A DNA stretch of 64,000 bases from Pseudoxanthomonas sp. CF385 (GCF_900104255.1 NZ_FNKZ01000003.1:62001-126000); one strand, 5' to 3'; shown: positions 8,930 through 18,655, counted from the stretch's first letter. Program-made: numbers and translations. The notes: a model not told the origin generated them from the letters alone.

Positions 8930-9907
8930 CTAGTCGCGCCATCCCCTGCGCAGTAAGGCCCACAACGCGCCAGCAACGACGTAGATCGAGGCCACCACAG
9001 CCGACGTGGCGCCCAATGTCCTAGTTGGCAATGTGAAGCTTAACAATAAGGTAACGCTGCCGAACACCAAATAAATCACGGTTACAGCGGTATGACCCCA
9101 TCGGCGCGCGGCTTTTTGATACACATGGCTGACATGGGGCGTCCACCAGCGTTCGCGGCGCAGCATGCGCCATGCCAACGTGAAGCCTGCGTCGACAAGG
9201 AATGCGCATAACGGCAACAGGGCCAGCGGTGCGCTTTCGACAGGCGACGCGGCGATCGACGTCACCGCAAGGGCCGCCAGCGAGTACCCGAGCACCCCGC
9301 TCCCCACGTCGCCGAGGAAGATCCGGGCGCGTGGGAAATTGAACGGAAGGAACCCGACGCACGCCGCGCACAGGGCCCAGGCCAGCCATGGCAGCCCGCC
9401 CGTGCCCGGCATCAGCGCCGCATAGGCCAACGCCGCCAGCAGGGCCTGGGTGACGGCCAGGCCGTTGATGCCGTCCATGAAGTTCCAGACATTGACGAGC
9501 ACCAGGGCCGCCACGACGCTCGCCCCGGCAAGCCACGCTGTCCCCGTCGCTGACCAGACCCCCGCGCCGAGCAGCACGGCGGCTACCGCCTGCACCATCA
9601 AGCGAAGCCAGGGGGACAGGGGGCGATGATCGTCCCACCAACCGATTCCGCCCACGATCAGGAGGCCCGGCAGGAAGCTCCACCACAGCCAACGCTCGCC
9701 GGGGAAAAGCACTCCCACAACGGCGGCGGCCACCACCAACACCGCCATGATGGAAATGCCGCCCCCACGCGGCGTCGGCACGCTATGGCTGCGCCGTTCG
9801 CCGGGCTGGTCAAGCAGGTTACCCCTCAGGGCATACCACCTGGCCAACCAGGTGCCCAACGCGGCGCCGCATCCGAGCACCAGCAGCCACACAGGCAACG
9901 CCGGCAT
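8930..9907 (-). CDS. MraY/WecA-family glycosyl-phosphate transferase
   Basis: A 325-residue polytopic membrane protein of the glycosyltransferase-4 (MraY/WecA/WbpL) family, which transfers a sugar-1-phosphate from a UDP-sugar to undecaprenyl phosphate to start polysaccharide assembly. Diagnostic motifs are SHSVPTPRGGGISI (about 35-48), NVWNFMDGINGLA (catalytic Asp region) and RIFLGDVGSGVLGY, with a late histidine motif THVSHVYQ-like (TPHVSHVYQ). The chosen ATG at 9907 overlaps the lapB stop codon by one base (TGATG), indicating coupling. The dehydratase downstream probably supplies its sugar substrate. Confidence 0.92.
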   Translation of the reverse strand: MPALPVWLLVLGCGAALGTWLARWYALRGNLLDQPGERRSHSVPTPRGGGISIMAVLVVAAAVVGVLFPGERWLWWSFLPGLLIVGGIGWWDDHRPLSPWLRLMVQAVAAVLLGAGVWSATGTAWLAGASVVAALVLVNVWNFMDGINGLAVTQALLAALAYAALMPGTGGLPWLAWALCAACVGFLPFNFPRARIFLGDVGSGVLGYSLAALAVTSIAASPVESAPLALLPLCAFLVDAGFTLAWRMLRRERWWTPHVSHVYQKAARRWGHTAVTVIYLVFGSVTLLLSFTLPTRTLGATSAVVASIYVVAGALWALLRRGWRD

Positions 9908-11085
9908 CAGACCACCGCGTAGTTGAGCAGGGGCTTGATCGTGCCCCACTCCTTGCAGCTGGGACATTGCCAGTGGTGGGTGCGCGCGCCGAACCCGCAG
10001 CGCGTGCATCGGTAGCTGGGGTTGCGCACCAGCAACTGGTCGGTGATGTGCTTCAGGTCGTGGAGGGTCGCGGCCGGGTCGGCACCCTCGGCCAGGGTCA
10101 GGTCGATGAGCGCCGCCTCACCACGTACCGAAGGACGATCCTTGAGCTGCCGTGCGAGGTAAGCGCGCGCGGCGGCCACCCCGTCCTGCCGCTCGACCAG
10201 TTTGGTCAGCGCGAGCACCGGAGCGATGCCGCGATAGTGCTCGCACATCTCGGACAGGAACGCCCGGGCGCCCGAGAGGTCGCCGACCTGGTCGTAGCTG
10301 GCCAGCAGGCTGGGCAGCACTTCGGGCAGATAGTCGGGGTCGTGGCGGGCGGCACGCTCGAAGGCTCGGACCGCCGCATCCGCATTGCCGGCGTCTGATT
10401 CGATGCGTCCTTCTATGATGCCCGCCCGCACGCTGCCCGCGTCCGCCTGGTAGGCGCGCGCCACCGCAGCGCGCGCAGCGTCGGCGTTGTTCGCGGTGCG
10501 GTGCCGCTCTGCCAGTTCGCATTCGAACTGCGCCACCAGCTTGCCCATGGGCTCGCCGGTCACTTCTTCGTACCGGCGCGCATTGTCGATGGCCTTTTCC
10601 CAGTCCCGCTCCGCCTGGTAGATGCCGATCAGATGCTTGAGCGCCTGGGGGGCGCGCTGGTCGATCTGCGCGAGGTCGCTGAACACCGTTTCGGCACGGT
10701 CCAGCAGACCGGATCGCATGTAGTCCTCGCCCAGCGCCAGCAACGCCTGCACCTTTTGCTGATCGTTGAGGTCGGGACGCTGCACCAGTCCCTGGTGCAG
10801 GCGGATCGCGCGGTCCACTTCGCCGCGTCGCCGGAACAGATGGCCCAACGCCACCTGCGTCTCGAAGGTCTCCTTGTCGAGCTCTGCGATGTGCAGGAAC
10901 AGCTCGATCGCCTTGTCCGGCTGCTCGTTGAGCAGGTAGTTCAAGCCGCGGAAGTAGGTGCTGGAGAGCCGGCTGACCTGGGTATCGCCATGGCGCTGCC
11001 CGCCGCGACGGCCGATGATCCAGCCACTCAGTGCCGCCAGCGGCAGGAACAGGAAAAACCAGAACCACTCGGTGAGGAACGCCAT
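9907..11085 (-). CDS. lapB: Lipopolysaccharide assembly protein LapB (YciM)
   Basis: LapB of 392 residues, an inner-membrane-anchored TPR protein that in E. coli directs FtsH-dependent degradation of LpxC and so limits LPS synthesis. One N-terminal transmembrane helix (about 1-25) is followed by tandem TPR helices and a C-terminal rubredoxin-type metal centre with two CxxC motifs (YRCTRCGFG and WQCPSCKEWG). It is 3 bp downstream of lapA, as in most gammaproteobacteria, and coupled to polysaccharide genes, an association that suits a role in balancing surface glycan output. Confidence 0.95.
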   Translation of the reverse strand: MAFLTEWFWFFLFLPLAALSGWIIGRRGGQRHGDTQVSRLSSTYFRGLNYLLNEQPDKAIELFLHIAELDKETFETQVALGHLFRRRGEVDRAIRLHQGLVQRPDLNDQQKVQALLALGEDYMRSGLLDRAETVFSDLAQIDQRAPQALKHLIGIYQAERDWEKAIDNARRYEEVTGEPMGKLVAQFECELAERHRTANNADAARAAVARAYQADAGSVRAGIIEGRIESDAGNADAAVRAFERAARHDPDYLPEVLPSLLASYDQVGDLSGARAFLSEMCEHYRGIAPVLALTKLVERQDGVAAARAYLARQLKDRPSVRGEAALIDLTLAEGADPAATLHDLKHITDQLLVRNPSYRCTRCGFGARTHHWQCPSCKEWGTIKPLLNYAVV

Positions 11086-11088
11086 GGC

Positions 11089-11367
11089 TCAGGCACCCTG
11101 GTCCAGCGAGGACGCGGCCGCACCGCCGGGCACCGCGGCACGATTCGCCTTCCGCAGTTTGGCGTAGAGGGGCCATACCACGGTCGCCACCACGATCAGG
11201 CCGCCGATGACGACGCCCAGAAGTAGCGACAGCATGATGCCGACGCCGGACGACGTCTGGAATTCGGTGAAGACCAGCTTGAGGGTGATCGGTTGCGTAT
11301 TGAGCACACCGATGATGAGTCCGTAGGCCAGGAACAGCAGCGCAACGACCAGGCGGAAGGTGTTCAT
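11089..11367 (-). CDS. lapA: Lipopolysaccharide assembly protein LapA domain protein
   Basis: A 92-residue protein with two membrane helices (about 5-22 and 45-68), including the LapA signature FLAYGLIIGVLNTQPITL and a second helix LSLLLGVVIGGLIVVATV. E. coli LapA works next to LapB in LPS assembly. It lies immediately upstream of lapB on the same strand and 71 bp downstream of ihfB, the standard gene order. Confidence 0.93.
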   Translation of the reverse strand: MNTFRLVVALLFLAYGLIIGVLNTQPITLKLVFTEFQTSSGVGIMLSLLLGVVIGGLIVVATVVWPLYAKLRKANRAAVPGGAAASSLDQGA

Positions 11368-11438
11368 CAGGCGACTCCGTGCAGGACGGCGCCTAGCTTA
11401 ACGGAGACGGCGCGGTACGACACGCGCCCGGGCGAGGC

Positions 11439-11744
11439 CTACTCGCCGGCTTCCTCGATCGGCGTGACGTCGCTGACGCGCTCGCGCAGCTCCTTGCCGG
11501 GCTTGAAGTGGGGAACGTGTTTCGCCGGCAGTGCGACGGATTCGCCGGTCTTGGGATTGCGGCCCATGCGGGGCGGACGATAGTGCAGCGAGAAACTGCC
11601 GAAACCGCGTATCTCGATCCGATCGCCCTGCGACAGGGCGCCCCCCATCATTTCCAGCAGGGACTTCACGGCAAGGTCGACGTCCTCGGCCTTGAGGTGA
11701 GGCTGACGGCGACTCAGGATTTCGATGAGTTCGGACTTGGTCAT
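11439..11744 (-). CDS. ihfB: Integration host factor subunit beta
   Basis: A 101-residue HU/IHF DNA-bending protein. The beta-arm signature [21 protein letters not shown] (split around residues 46-66) with its Pro-bearing tip is intact, and the N terminus MTKSELIE is that of IhfB rather than HU. It pairs with IhfA (not in this window) to bend DNA at promoters and recombination sites. Its position directly downstream of rpsA is conserved in gammaproteobacteria. Confidence 0.96.
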   Translation of the reverse strand: MTKSELIEILSRRQPHLKAEDVDLAVKSLLEMMGGALSQGDRIEIRGFGSFSLHYRPPRMGRNPKTGESVALPAKHVPHFKPGKELRERVSDVTPIEEAGE

Positions 11745-11772
11745 CGGCTAGGAATCAGAGCGGATGTACCCG

Positions 11773-11800
11773 CACCGGCCCGGGCGAACCCGGGCCGGTG
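11773..11800. other. Strong stem-loop between rpsA and ihfB
   Basis: A 12-bp perfect GC stem (CACCGGCCCGGG) closed on the minus-strand transcript by a UUCG tetraloop. No U-run follows on the minus strand, so it is more likely a processing or stability hairpin, or a partial terminator letting some rpsA transcripts continue into ihfB. Confidence 0.6.
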
Positions 11801-11839
11801 GGGACGGTACTGCTTGGGAATCGAACGGCAGGCAGCCGA

Positions 11840-13531
11840 TTACTCGGACTTGCCGCCATCCAGCTGCGCACGCAGCAGCGCGCCCAGGCTGGTGGTACCG
11901 GTAGCGGCTTCCGCGGCGGTCTTGTTGTACTCGGCCAGCGCTTCCGCGGTCTCGGCTTCGTCCTTCGCCTTGATCGACAGCTGCAGGGTGCGGCCCTTGC
12001 GGTCCATGCCGATGAACTTGGCTTCGACCTTGTCGCCGACCTTCAGGTGCTGGCTGGCATCGTCCACGCGGTCGTGGCTGATGTCGCGCGACGAAACGTA
12101 GCCTTCGATGCCGTCGGCCAGTTCGATCGTGGCGCCCTTGGCGTCCACTTCCTTCACCGTACCTTCGACCTTCGTGCCCTTCGGATGCGACGCCATGTAC
12201 TGGCCGAACGGATCCTGCTCAAGCTGCTTGACGCCCAGGCTGATGCGCTCGCGCTCCGGGTCGACGGCCAGCACCACGGCTTCCAGCGTGTCGCCCTTCT
12301 TGAAGTTGCGGACCACGTCTTCGCCAGTGGTGTTCCAGCTGATGTCGGACAGGTGGATCAGGCCGTCGATGCCGCCGTCCAGGCCGATGAAGATACCGAA
12401 GTCGGTGATCGACTTGATCTGGCCGGACACCTTGTCGTTCTTCTTGTGGGTGGCCGCGAAGGTCTCCCACGGATTGGCGGCGACCTGCTTCATGCCCAGC
12501 GAGATGCGGCGACGCTCTTCATCGACGTCCAGCACCATCACTTCGACTTCGTCACCGACCTGCACGACCTTGGAAGGGTTGACGTTCTTGTTGGTCCAGT
12601 CCATCTCGGACACGTGCACCAGGCCTTCGACGCCCGGCTCGATCTCGACGAACGCGCCGTAATCGGTGACGTTGGAGACCTTGCCGAACACGCGGCTGTT
12701 GGCCGGGTAACGGCGGGCGATGTTGTCCCACGGATCCTCGCCCAGCTGCTTCAGGCCCAGCGAGACGCGGTTGCGCTCACGGTCGTACTTCAGCACGCGG
12801 ACGTCCAGTTCCTGGCCGACTTCGACGACTTCGGACGGATGACGCACGCGCTTCCAGGCCATGTCGGTGATGTGCAGCAGGCCATCGATGCCGCCCAGGT
12901 CGACGAACGCGCCGTAGTCGGTGAGGTTCTTGACCACACCCTTCAGCACCACGCCTTCCTGCAGCTTGTCCATCAGCTGCTCGCGCTCTTCCGAATGCTC
13001 GCTCTCGACCACCGCACGGCGGGAGACGACCACATTGTTGCGCTTGCGGTCCAGCTTGATGAGCTTGAACTCCAGCTCCTTGCCTTCCAGGTAGCCCGGA
13101 TCGCGCACGGGGCGCACGTCGACCAGCGAGCCCGGCAGGAACGCGCGGACGTCCTTGATGTCGACGGTGAAACCACCCTTGACCTTGCCGCTGATGCGGC
13201 CGGTGATGGTCTCGTTCTTCTCCAGCGCCTGCTCCAGCTCGTCCCACACCATGGCGCGCTTGGCTTTCTCGCGCGAGAGGACGGTTTCGCCGAAGCCGTT
13301 CTCGATCGAGTCGAGGGCCACCTTCACTTCGTCGCCCACGCCCACGTCGATTTCGCCGGCGTCGTTCCGGAACTGTTCGATCGGCACGATGCCTTCGGAC
13401 TTCAGGCCGGCGTTGATCACCACCACGTCGTTGCGGACTTCCACGACGACGCCGGTGACGATGGCGCCCGGCTTCAGCTTGGCCAGTTGGGTCTGGCTCT
13501 GTTCAAACAGTTCGGCAAATGATTCGGTCAT
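11840..13531 (-). CDS. rpsA: 30S ribosomal protein S1
   Basis: S1 of 563 residues with six S1 RNA-binding repeats (for example [41 protein letters not shown] and [20 protein letters not shown] as repeats 1, 3 and 6). It binds mRNA leaders and delivers them to the 30S subunit. The start at 13531 gives the conserved [13 protein letters not shown] terminus; a longer in-frame start adds 12 unconserved residues. Flanked by cmk and ihfB in the classical order. Confidence 0.97.
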   Translation of the reverse strand: MTESFAELFEQSQTQLAKLKPGAIVTGVVVEVRNDVVVINAGLKSEGIVPIEQFRNDAGEIDVGVGDEVKVALDSIENGFGETVLSREKAKRAMVWDELEQALEKNETITGRISGKVKGGFTVDIKDVRAFLPGSLVDVRPVRDPGYLEGKELEFKLIKLDRKRNNVVVSRRAVVESEHSEEREQLMDKLQEGVVLKGVVKNLTDYGAFVDLGGIDGLLHITDMAWKRVRHPSEVVEVGQELDVRVLKYDRERNRVSLGLKQLGEDPWDNIARRYPANSRVFGKVSNVTDYGAFVEIEPGVEGLVHVSEMDWTNKNVNPSKVVQVGDEVEVMVLDVDEERRRISLGMKQVAANPWETFAATHKKNDKVSGQIKSITDFGIFIGLDGGIDGLIHLSDISWNTTGEDVVRNFKKGDTLEAVVLAVDPERERISLGVKQLEQDPFGQYMASHPKGTKVEGTVKEVDAKGATIELADGIEGYVSSRDISHDRVDDASQHLKVGDKVEAKFIGMDRKGRTLQLSIKAKDEAETAEALAEYNKTAAEAATGTTSLGALLRAQLDGGKSE

Positions 13532-13639
13532 TGAAAAATACTCGGTTGATGACACAGACCGGCGCACGCGAATGCGGACGGTCCACCCGTTGTCGGCCTG
13601 CGCGGGATGCGTGTGGCCGTGAGTGTTGTGGTTGGACTA

Positions 13640-13661
13640 CCGCACGGAGGATTCCGTGCGG
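13640..13661. other. Stem-loop in the rpsA leader
   Basis: A 9-bp inverted repeat CCGCACGGA-GGAT-TCCGTGCGG in the 149-bp gap between cmk and rpsA. There is no following U-run on the minus strand. It could act in processing of the cmk-rpsA transcript or in S1 autoregulation, which in E. coli uses structured leader RNA; that function is not shown here. Confidence 0.5.
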
Positions 13662-13680
13662 ACCTTCTGCAACGCGGGAA

Positions 13681-14358
13681 TCAACCCTTGCGCACAGGCA
13701 CCAGGGCCAGCACGCGCTCGACGACGGCGTCGATGCCCAGGCCGGTGGTGTCGATGTGGACGGCGTCGTCGGCCGGCCGCAGGGGCGCCACCGTGCGCTG
13801 GGCGTCACGGGCGTCACGAGCGAGGATCTCGCGCAGCAGACCGTCGATTGTGACGGAAACCCCTTTGTCTTTCAACTGCTTATACCGCCTTTCCGCACGC
13901 TCCTCGGCGCCGGCGGTCAGGAACACCTTGTAGGGGGCGTCCGGGAAGATGACCGTTCCCATGTCCCGCCCATCCGCCACCAACCCGGGGGCTTGGCGGA
14001 ACGCGCGCTGCCGCTCCTTCAGGGCCGCGCGGACCTCCGGGATGGCGGCGATGGCCGACGCCAGGGCGCCGGTCGTTTCCAGACGAAGCTCGTCGGTCGC
14101 ATCCAGATCGTCGACGATCACGCGCAATCCCGCCTCGGTTTCGCGGAAGCTGATCCGGGTGTCGAACGCGCAGCGGACCAGCGCGGCGGGGTCGGACACG
14201 TCCAGGTCGGCCCAGCTGGCGGCGACGCCCACCGCCCGGTACAGGGCGCCCGAATCCAGGTAGTGCCAGCCCAGCCGGGAAGCGGCGATCCGACTGACGG
14301 TCCCCTTGCCGGCGCCAGACGGGCCATCGATGGTCAGGACGGGAGCGAGGTCGGACAT
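13681..14358 (-). CDS. cmk: Cytidylate kinase
   Basis: A 225-residue (d)CMP kinase, phosphorylating CMP and dCMP with ATP. The P-loop [14 protein letters not shown] is at about residues 9-22, the substrate motif [12 protein letters not shown] at about 35-46, and [16 protein letters not shown] in the centre. The ATG at 14358 with GGAAG five bases upstream is preferred to a TTG four codons earlier. Upstream of rpsA as in most gammaproteobacteria. Confidence 0.96.
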   Translation of the reverse strand: MSDLAPVLTIDGPSGAGKGTVSRIAASRLGWHYLDSGALYRAVGVAASWADLDVSDPAALVRCAFDTRISFRETEAGLRVIVDDLDATDELRLETTGALASAIAAIPEVRAALKERQRAFRQAPGLVADGRDMGTVIFPDAPYKVFLTAGAEERAERRYKQLKDKGVSVTIDGLLREILARDARDAQRTVAPLRPADDAVHIDTTGLGIDAVVERVLALVPVRKG

Positions 14359-14454
14359 GCGGGCTTCCAAGGGTCGGATACCCCATTATGGACGCTGACC
14401 GCGCCGGCGCCGACGAGGCTCCGCCCGGCCTTCTAGGCCGTGCCATGCAACCGC

Positions 14455-14484
14455 TTGATCCGGCTATGGAATTGCCGTTAGAAT
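14455..14484 (+). promoter_or_regulatory. Predicted sigma-70 promoter of rpmJ
   Basis: TTGATC, an 18-bp spacer and TAGAAT, ending 46 bp before the rpmJ start. Both hexamers are near consensus and nothing else lies in the gap. Confidence 0.6.
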
Positions 14485-14530
14485 GTCGGGCTTCGCTTCA
14501 CCCCATACATTTACGCCGAGGTTTCAACTC

Positions 14531-14656
14531 ATGAAGGTCCTGTCCTCCCTGAAGTCGGCGAAGGCCCGTCACCGCGACTGCAAGGTGGTCCGCCGCCGCG
14601 GCAAGGTCTTCGTGATTTGCAAGTCCAACCCCCGCTTCAAGGCGCGTCAGCGCTAA
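14531..14656 (+). CDS. rpmJ: 50S ribosomal protein L36 (type lacking the zinc-ligand set)
   Basis: A 41-residue ribosomal protein beginning [17 protein letters not shown] and ending NPRFKARQR. It has only two cysteines (17 and 30) and lacks the full CxxC...C...H zinc site of canonical L36, resembling the YkgO-type paralogue. It stands alone between its own predicted promoter and a terminator, not in a ribosomal protein operon. Xanthomonads normally carry this form. Such zinc-independent forms are linked to zinc limitation in other bacteria; here it may simply be the housekeeping copy. Confidence 0.95.
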   Translation: MKVLSSLKSAKARHRDCKVVRRRGKVFVICKSNPRFKARQR

Positions 14657-14709
14657 GAACGGATCGCCTGCCAGGCCGCTTCACGGCGACCCAGGCAAAG
14701 CGCAGAAAG

Positions 14710-14729
14710 CCGCCTCCGGGCGGTTTTTT
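14710..14729 (+). terminator. Intrinsic terminator after rpmJ
   Basis: CCGCC-TCCG-GGCGG stem-loop followed directly by six T residues; a textbook rho-independent terminator 53 bp after the rpmJ stop. Confidence 0.88.
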
Positions 14730-14778
14730 GTTTTACGGCTTTTGTTATAAAAGGCGGGTCACCTAGGGGAACCCAACC

Positions 14779-15108
14779 ATGAGCCGTCGCGTCCTTGCCC
14801 TGCCCTTGATCGCCCTGCTCGGCCTGTCCGGCCCGGCGCTCGCCGATACCCTGCTGATCGAGCGCGCGCAGGAGAAGCCTGCCGCTGCCGCGCCCGTCCG
14901 CGGCCAGACCTCAGCCGACGTGGAAGCCCGCTTCGGCGCCCCGCAGCAGAAGCTCGAGCCGCGCGGCGGACAGAAGCGCCAATGGCCGGTGATCCATCGC
15001 TGGGTGTACCCGGGTTTCACCGTATACTTCGAGAAGAGCCGCGTCATCGACGTGGTGCTCAACAAGGCCAGCGCCGAGGAAATCGGCCCGAAGCCCCCCA
15101 TCCGCTGA
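14779..15108 (+). CDS. Small secreted protein, BamE/SmpA-like
   Basis: A 109-residue protein with a cleavable signal peptide (about 1-23, ending PALA|D). The mature part has a short BamE-like pattern: VEARFGAP, then a tryptophan-containing strand (HRWVYPGF) and TVYFEKSRVIDVVL. This suggests a small periplasmic alpha-beta domain; I cannot assign a function. No lipobox cysteine, so it is not a lipoprotein. It precedes aguA by 32 bp and may be cotranscribed. Confidence 0.75.
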   Translation: MSRRVLALPLIALLGLSGPALADTLLIERAQEKPAAAAPVRGQTSADVEARFGAPQQKLEPRGGQKRQWPVIHRWVYPGFTVYFEKSRVIDVVLNKASAEEIGPKPPIR

Positions 15109-15140
15109 CACCCGCGCGGCGCGGCCGCGACATTGATGCC

Positions 15141-16172
15141 ATGACCGACGCCTTTCGCTTCCCCGCGGAGTGGGAACCCCAATCCGCGGTCCTGATCGCG
15201 TGGCCGCACGCCGACACCGACTGGGCCGATCGCCTGGCGGACGTGGAAGAAACCTACGTGGCCCTGGTCGCCGCGATCACACGGTTCCAGCCGGCCGTGA
15301 TCTGCGTCGCCGACGACGACCTCCAGACCTACGCTGAAGCCCGCCTTCGCTCCGCCCGTGTGGACATGGCGAAGGTGCGCTTCGTGCCGGCCGAGTACGA
15401 CGACACCTGGCTCCGCGACTCGGGCCCCATCACCCTGCGCGACGGACAGCGCTTCAAGCTGCTGGATTTCCGCTTCACCGGGTGGGGCGGCAAGTACGAG
15501 GCCAGCCGCGACGATCGCCTGGTCGGCGAACTGTCCGGCATGCAGTTGTTCCATAACTATTTCGTACAAAGCATTGATTTTGCTTTGGAAGGTGGCGCCA
15601 TCGAGACCGACGGTGCGGGTACCCTGCTGACCACCTGGCAGTGCCTGCACGAGCGCCACCCCGATGCGACCCGCGAGGAGCTGACCGGCAAGCTGGCCGG
15701 CTGGCTGAGGCAGCAGCGCGTGCTGTGGCTGGACCATGGCTATCTGGAAGGCGACGACACCGACGCCCATATCGATACGCTGGCCCGCTTCGCGCCGGAC
15801 GACGCCATCGTCTACCAGGCCTGCGATGACGCCTCGGACGTGCATCACGCCGAGCTGCAAGCCATGGCCGGCGACATTGCCGCACTGCGCACGGCCGAGG
15901 GCACGCCCTACCGGACGTTCCCGCTGCCGTGGGCCCAACCGGTCATCGACAACGGGCGCCGACTCGCGGCGTCGTATGCAAACTACCTGATCGTCAACGG
16001 CGCCGTGCTGATGCCGGCCTATGGCGATCCTGCCGACGATGCGGCGGCCGCGGTGCTGGCCCAGGCCTATCCGGACCGCGAAATCGTGCAGGTACCCTGC
16101 CGTGCGCTGATCTGGCAGAACGGCAGCCTGCACTGCATCACGATGCAGTTGCCGGCCGGCCTGCTGGGCTGA
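15141..16172 (+). CDS. aguA: Agmatine deiminase
   Basis: A 343-residue agmatine deiminase of the guanidino-modifying (peptidyl-arginine deiminase-like) superfamily, converting agmatine to N-carbamoylputrescine and ammonia. Visible motifs are FPAEWEPQSAVLIAWPH at the N terminus, DTWLRDSGPIT (substrate Asp), EGGAIETDG, DHGYLEGDDTDAHIDT (catalytic His) and the nucleophilic Cys in NGSLHCIT near the C terminus. The ATG at 15141 matches the usual N terminus; earlier in-frame codons are in the preceding gene. Its pathway partner aguB is 2.5 kb downstream. Confidence 0.95.
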   Translation: MTDAFRFPAEWEPQSAVLIAWPHADTDWADRLADVEETYVALVAAITRFQPAVICVADDDLQTYAEARLRSARVDMAKVRFVPAEYDDTWLRDSGPITLRDGQRFKLLDFRFTGWGGKYEASRDDRLVGELSGMQLFHNYFVQSIDFALEGGAIETDGAGTLLTTWQCLHERHPDATREELTGKLAGWLRQQRVLWLDHGYLEGDDTDAHIDTLARFAPDDAIVYQACDDASDVHHAELQAMAGDIAALRTAEGTPYRTFPLPWAQPVIDNGRRLAASYANYLIVNGAVLMPAYGDPADDAAAAVLAQAYPDREIVQVPCRALIWQNGSLHCITMQLPAGLLG

Positions 16173-16286
16173 TCACCGCCACGGCTCATGGCACCGTGAC
16201 ATCAGTTGGGCGCAGATTGAACGTTTCGTTTACATCCTCCGCGCACTGATCCCCGATAACGACCGTTTCCCCCGAAGGAGACGGCC

Positions 16287-17237
16287 GTGTACACACGACG
16301 CAAGTTCCTGACCACCTCCGCCATCGCGGCCGCCGGCATCGGCCTGGCCGCGTGTCGCGACGCCGCCCAGGCACAGGCCCCCGCCAACGGCGCGTCGAAC
16401 GCCCTCGCAGGACCGTTGAACACGCGCGCCATCCCCTCGACCGGCGAAAAGATCCCGGTGATTGGCATGGGCACCTCGGGCAGTTTCGAAGTCGGCCAGA
16501 GCGCCGCCGAGTTGGACCCGCTGCGCGAAGTCCTGAAACGCTTCTTCGCCGCCGGCGCCACCCTGATCGATACCGCGCCCACCTACAGCGTCGCTGAGGA
16601 CGTGATGGGTGCGCTGCTGGCCGACCAGGGCCTCACCGGCAAGGCATGGCTGGCGACCAAGCTCTCCGGCGTCACGGGGCGCGAGGCGGGCCTGGCGCAA
16701 TTCGCGGACACCCTGCGCCGCCTGAAGACGGACAAGGTCGCGCTGTTGCAGGTCCACAACCTGGGCGATCTGAAGACCCAGATGGCGGTGGCGCGCGAAC
16801 TGAAGGCGCAGGGCAAGGTGAAGTACGTCGGCGTCACCCATTACGTCGAACGCGCGCAGGAAGAACTGGCCGATGTCGTGCAGGCGGAGAAGCCCGACTT
16901 CCTGCAGATCAATTATTCGGTGGCGAGCCGCGGTGCCGAGAAGCGCGTCCTGCCGCTGGCCCGCGATCTTGGCGTGGCCGTGCTGATCAACCGCGCGTTC
17001 GAGGATGGCAGGCTGTTCGCGCAGGTGAAGGACAAACCCGTCCCGCCTGCACTGGCCGCAGCCGGGGTGACGTCGTGGGCGCAGGCGTTCCTGAAATTCG
17101 CGCTCAGCCATCCGGCGGTGACCGCGGTGATCCCGGCGACGGGCAAACCGGACCGGCAGACCGACAACCTCAAGGCCGGTACCGGGCCTGACCTGACGCC
17201 CGCCCAGCGCGATGCGCTGATCGCCGCCCTCGCCTGA
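16287..17237 (+). CDS. Aldo/keto reductase with a Tat signal
   Basis: A 316-residue aldo/keto reductase. The GTG start follows AAGGAG. The N terminus carries a twin-arginine signal (TRRKFLTTSAIAAAG) running into GLAAC, which could also be a lipobox, so the enzyme is probably exported folded and perhaps membrane-anchored. The catalytic fold follows: IPVIGMGTSGSF, LIDTAPTYS with Asp and Tyr, and a later VGVTHY; the usual catalytic Lys region is VHNLGD-adjacent and less clear. Substrate unknown. It sits between aguA and aguB, which is unusual. Confidence 0.86.
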   Translation: MYTRRKFLTTSAIAAAGIGLAACRDAAQAQAPANGASNALAGPLNTRAIPSTGEKIPVIGMGTSGSFEVGQSAAELDPLREVLKRFFAAGATLIDTAPTYSVAEDVMGALLADQGLTGKAWLATKLSGVTGREAGLAQFADTLRRLKTDKVALLQVHNLGDLKTQMAVARELKAQGKVKYVGVTHYVERAQEELADVVQAEKPDFLQINYSVASRGAEKRVLPLARDLGVAVLINRAFEDGRLFAQVKDKPVPPALAAAGVTSWAQAFLKFALSHPAVTAVIPATGKPDRQTDNLKAGTGPDLTPAQRDALIAALA

Positions 17238-17244
17238 GTCGCCC

Positions 17245-18561
17245 ATGCCTCCTGCCCCCGAGACCGCGCCTGGCGGCGCGATGACGCGCTGGCTGTCCCG
17301 CCTGTTCAACGTCGCACCGCACGAAGCCCCTGCGGTGGGGGCCGGTTTGCTGATGTTCTTCCTACTGTTCGCGGGCTATTTCATGCTGCGGCCGATCCGC
17401 GAAACGATGGGCGTGACCGGCGGCGTGGACAATCTGCAGTGGCTGTTCACCGGCACGTTCGTCGCCACGCTCATCGTGCTGCCGCTGTTCGGCTGGATCG
17501 CGTCGAAGGTATCGCGCCGGCGGATCCTGCCATGGGTGTTCGGCGCGGTGGTCGTCAGCCTGCTGGCCTTCGGCGTCGCCCTGCTCGCCCGGCCCGACGA
17601 TGTATGGCTGGCGCGCGGTTTCTACATCTGGGTCTCGGTGATCAACCTGTTGCTGATCTCGCTGGCGTGGAGCGTGCTGGCCGACGTGCTGGCAAGCAGT
17701 GAGGCGAAGCGCCTGTTCGCGTTGATCGCCAGCGGGGCCAGCCTCGGTGGACTGGTAGGCCCGTTGCTGACCACGCTGCTGGTCGAGCACCTGGGGCATG
17801 GCGGCCTGATGCTGCTGTCGTCGGTGCTGATGGGCGCCAGTGGCGTCACGGCCCTGCGGCTGCATCAGTGGCGCGACCGGCACCCGCTGCCGGAAGGCGT
17901 CAGTACGGCCGAACAACGGCGCGCCCCGCTGGGTGGCAATCCGTTCGCCGGCGCCACCGAAGTGTTCAAGTCGCCCTACCTCGCCGGCATCGCTCTGTTC
18001 GTGTTGCTGCTGGCGACGGTGACGACCTTCCTCTACTTCGAGCAGGCCAAGCTGGTCGAACAGCTCTTCCCGGACAAGGAACAGCAGACGCGCGTATTTG
18101 GCACGATCGATACCGTGGTACAGGCGCTCGCCATCCTCAGCCAGTTGTTCATCACCGGGCGGATTGCCCAACGGCTCGGCGTGGGCGTGCTGCTGGTGGC
18201 AGTGCCGCTGGTGATGGCCGCCGGGTTCCTGTGGCTGGCACTGGCGCCGGTGTTCGGCGTGTTCGTCGTGGTCATGGTCGCGCGCCGCGCCGGCGAGTAC
18301 GCCTTCGTCCGTCCCGGACGCGAGATGCTCTACACGGTCGTTCTGCCAGGGCAGAAGTACAAGGCCAAGAACTTCATCGACACCGTGGTGTACCGCGGCG
18401 GCGACGCGCTTAGCGGCTGGGTGAAGCGCGCCCTCGACGTGTTGGCGGAGCACCCGGCCGTCGCCATGCTGATCGGCTCCGGCGTGGCCCTGGCCTGGGC
18501 GGCCACCGGGCTGGCGTTGGGGCGCCAGCAGCGCCGCCGCGAGGACGCCGCGAACGCCTGA
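17245..18561 (+). CDS. MFS / NTP-NDP exchange-type transporter
   Basis: A 438-residue polytopic membrane protein with about twelve predicted helices. The region AGYFMLRPIRETMGV in helix 1 is typical of a subfamily often annotated as Npt1/Npt2 (nucleotide-translocase-like) MFS proteins in free-living bacteria, where the substrate is unproven. It begins 8 bp after the aldo/keto reductase, so the two are probably one unit; a second possible ATG is at 17281. Whether it carries a polyamine-related compound is open. Confidence 0.82.
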   Translation: MPPAPETAPGGAMTRWLSRLFNVAPHEAPAVGAGLLMFFLLFAGYFMLRPIRETMGVTGGVDNLQWLFTGTFVATLIVLPLFGWIASKVSRRRILPWVFGAVVVSLLAFGVALLARPDDVWLARGFYIWVSVINLLLISLAWSVLADVLASSEAKRLFALIASGASLGGLVGPLLTTLLVEHLGHGGLMLLSSVLMGASGVTALRLHQWRDRHPLPEGVSTAEQRRAPLGGNPFAGATEVFKSPYLAGIALFVLLLATVTTFLYFEQAKLVEQLFPDKEQQTRVFGTIDTVVQALAILSQLFITGRIAQRLGVGVLLVAVPLVMAAGFLWLALAPVFGVFVVVMVARRAGEYAFVRPGREMLYTVVLPGQKYKAKNFIDTVVYRGGDALSGWVKRALDVLAEHPAVAMLIGSGVALAWAATGLALGRQQRRREDAANA

Positions 18562-18655
18562 GCGCGGCACGGCGTGTTCACGTCGCGTGCGCCTGCGCGC
18601 GGGGTGGACGCGGTACCATTCGCCCTCTCGCCGCCGCTGCCCGATCGCGCCCACG

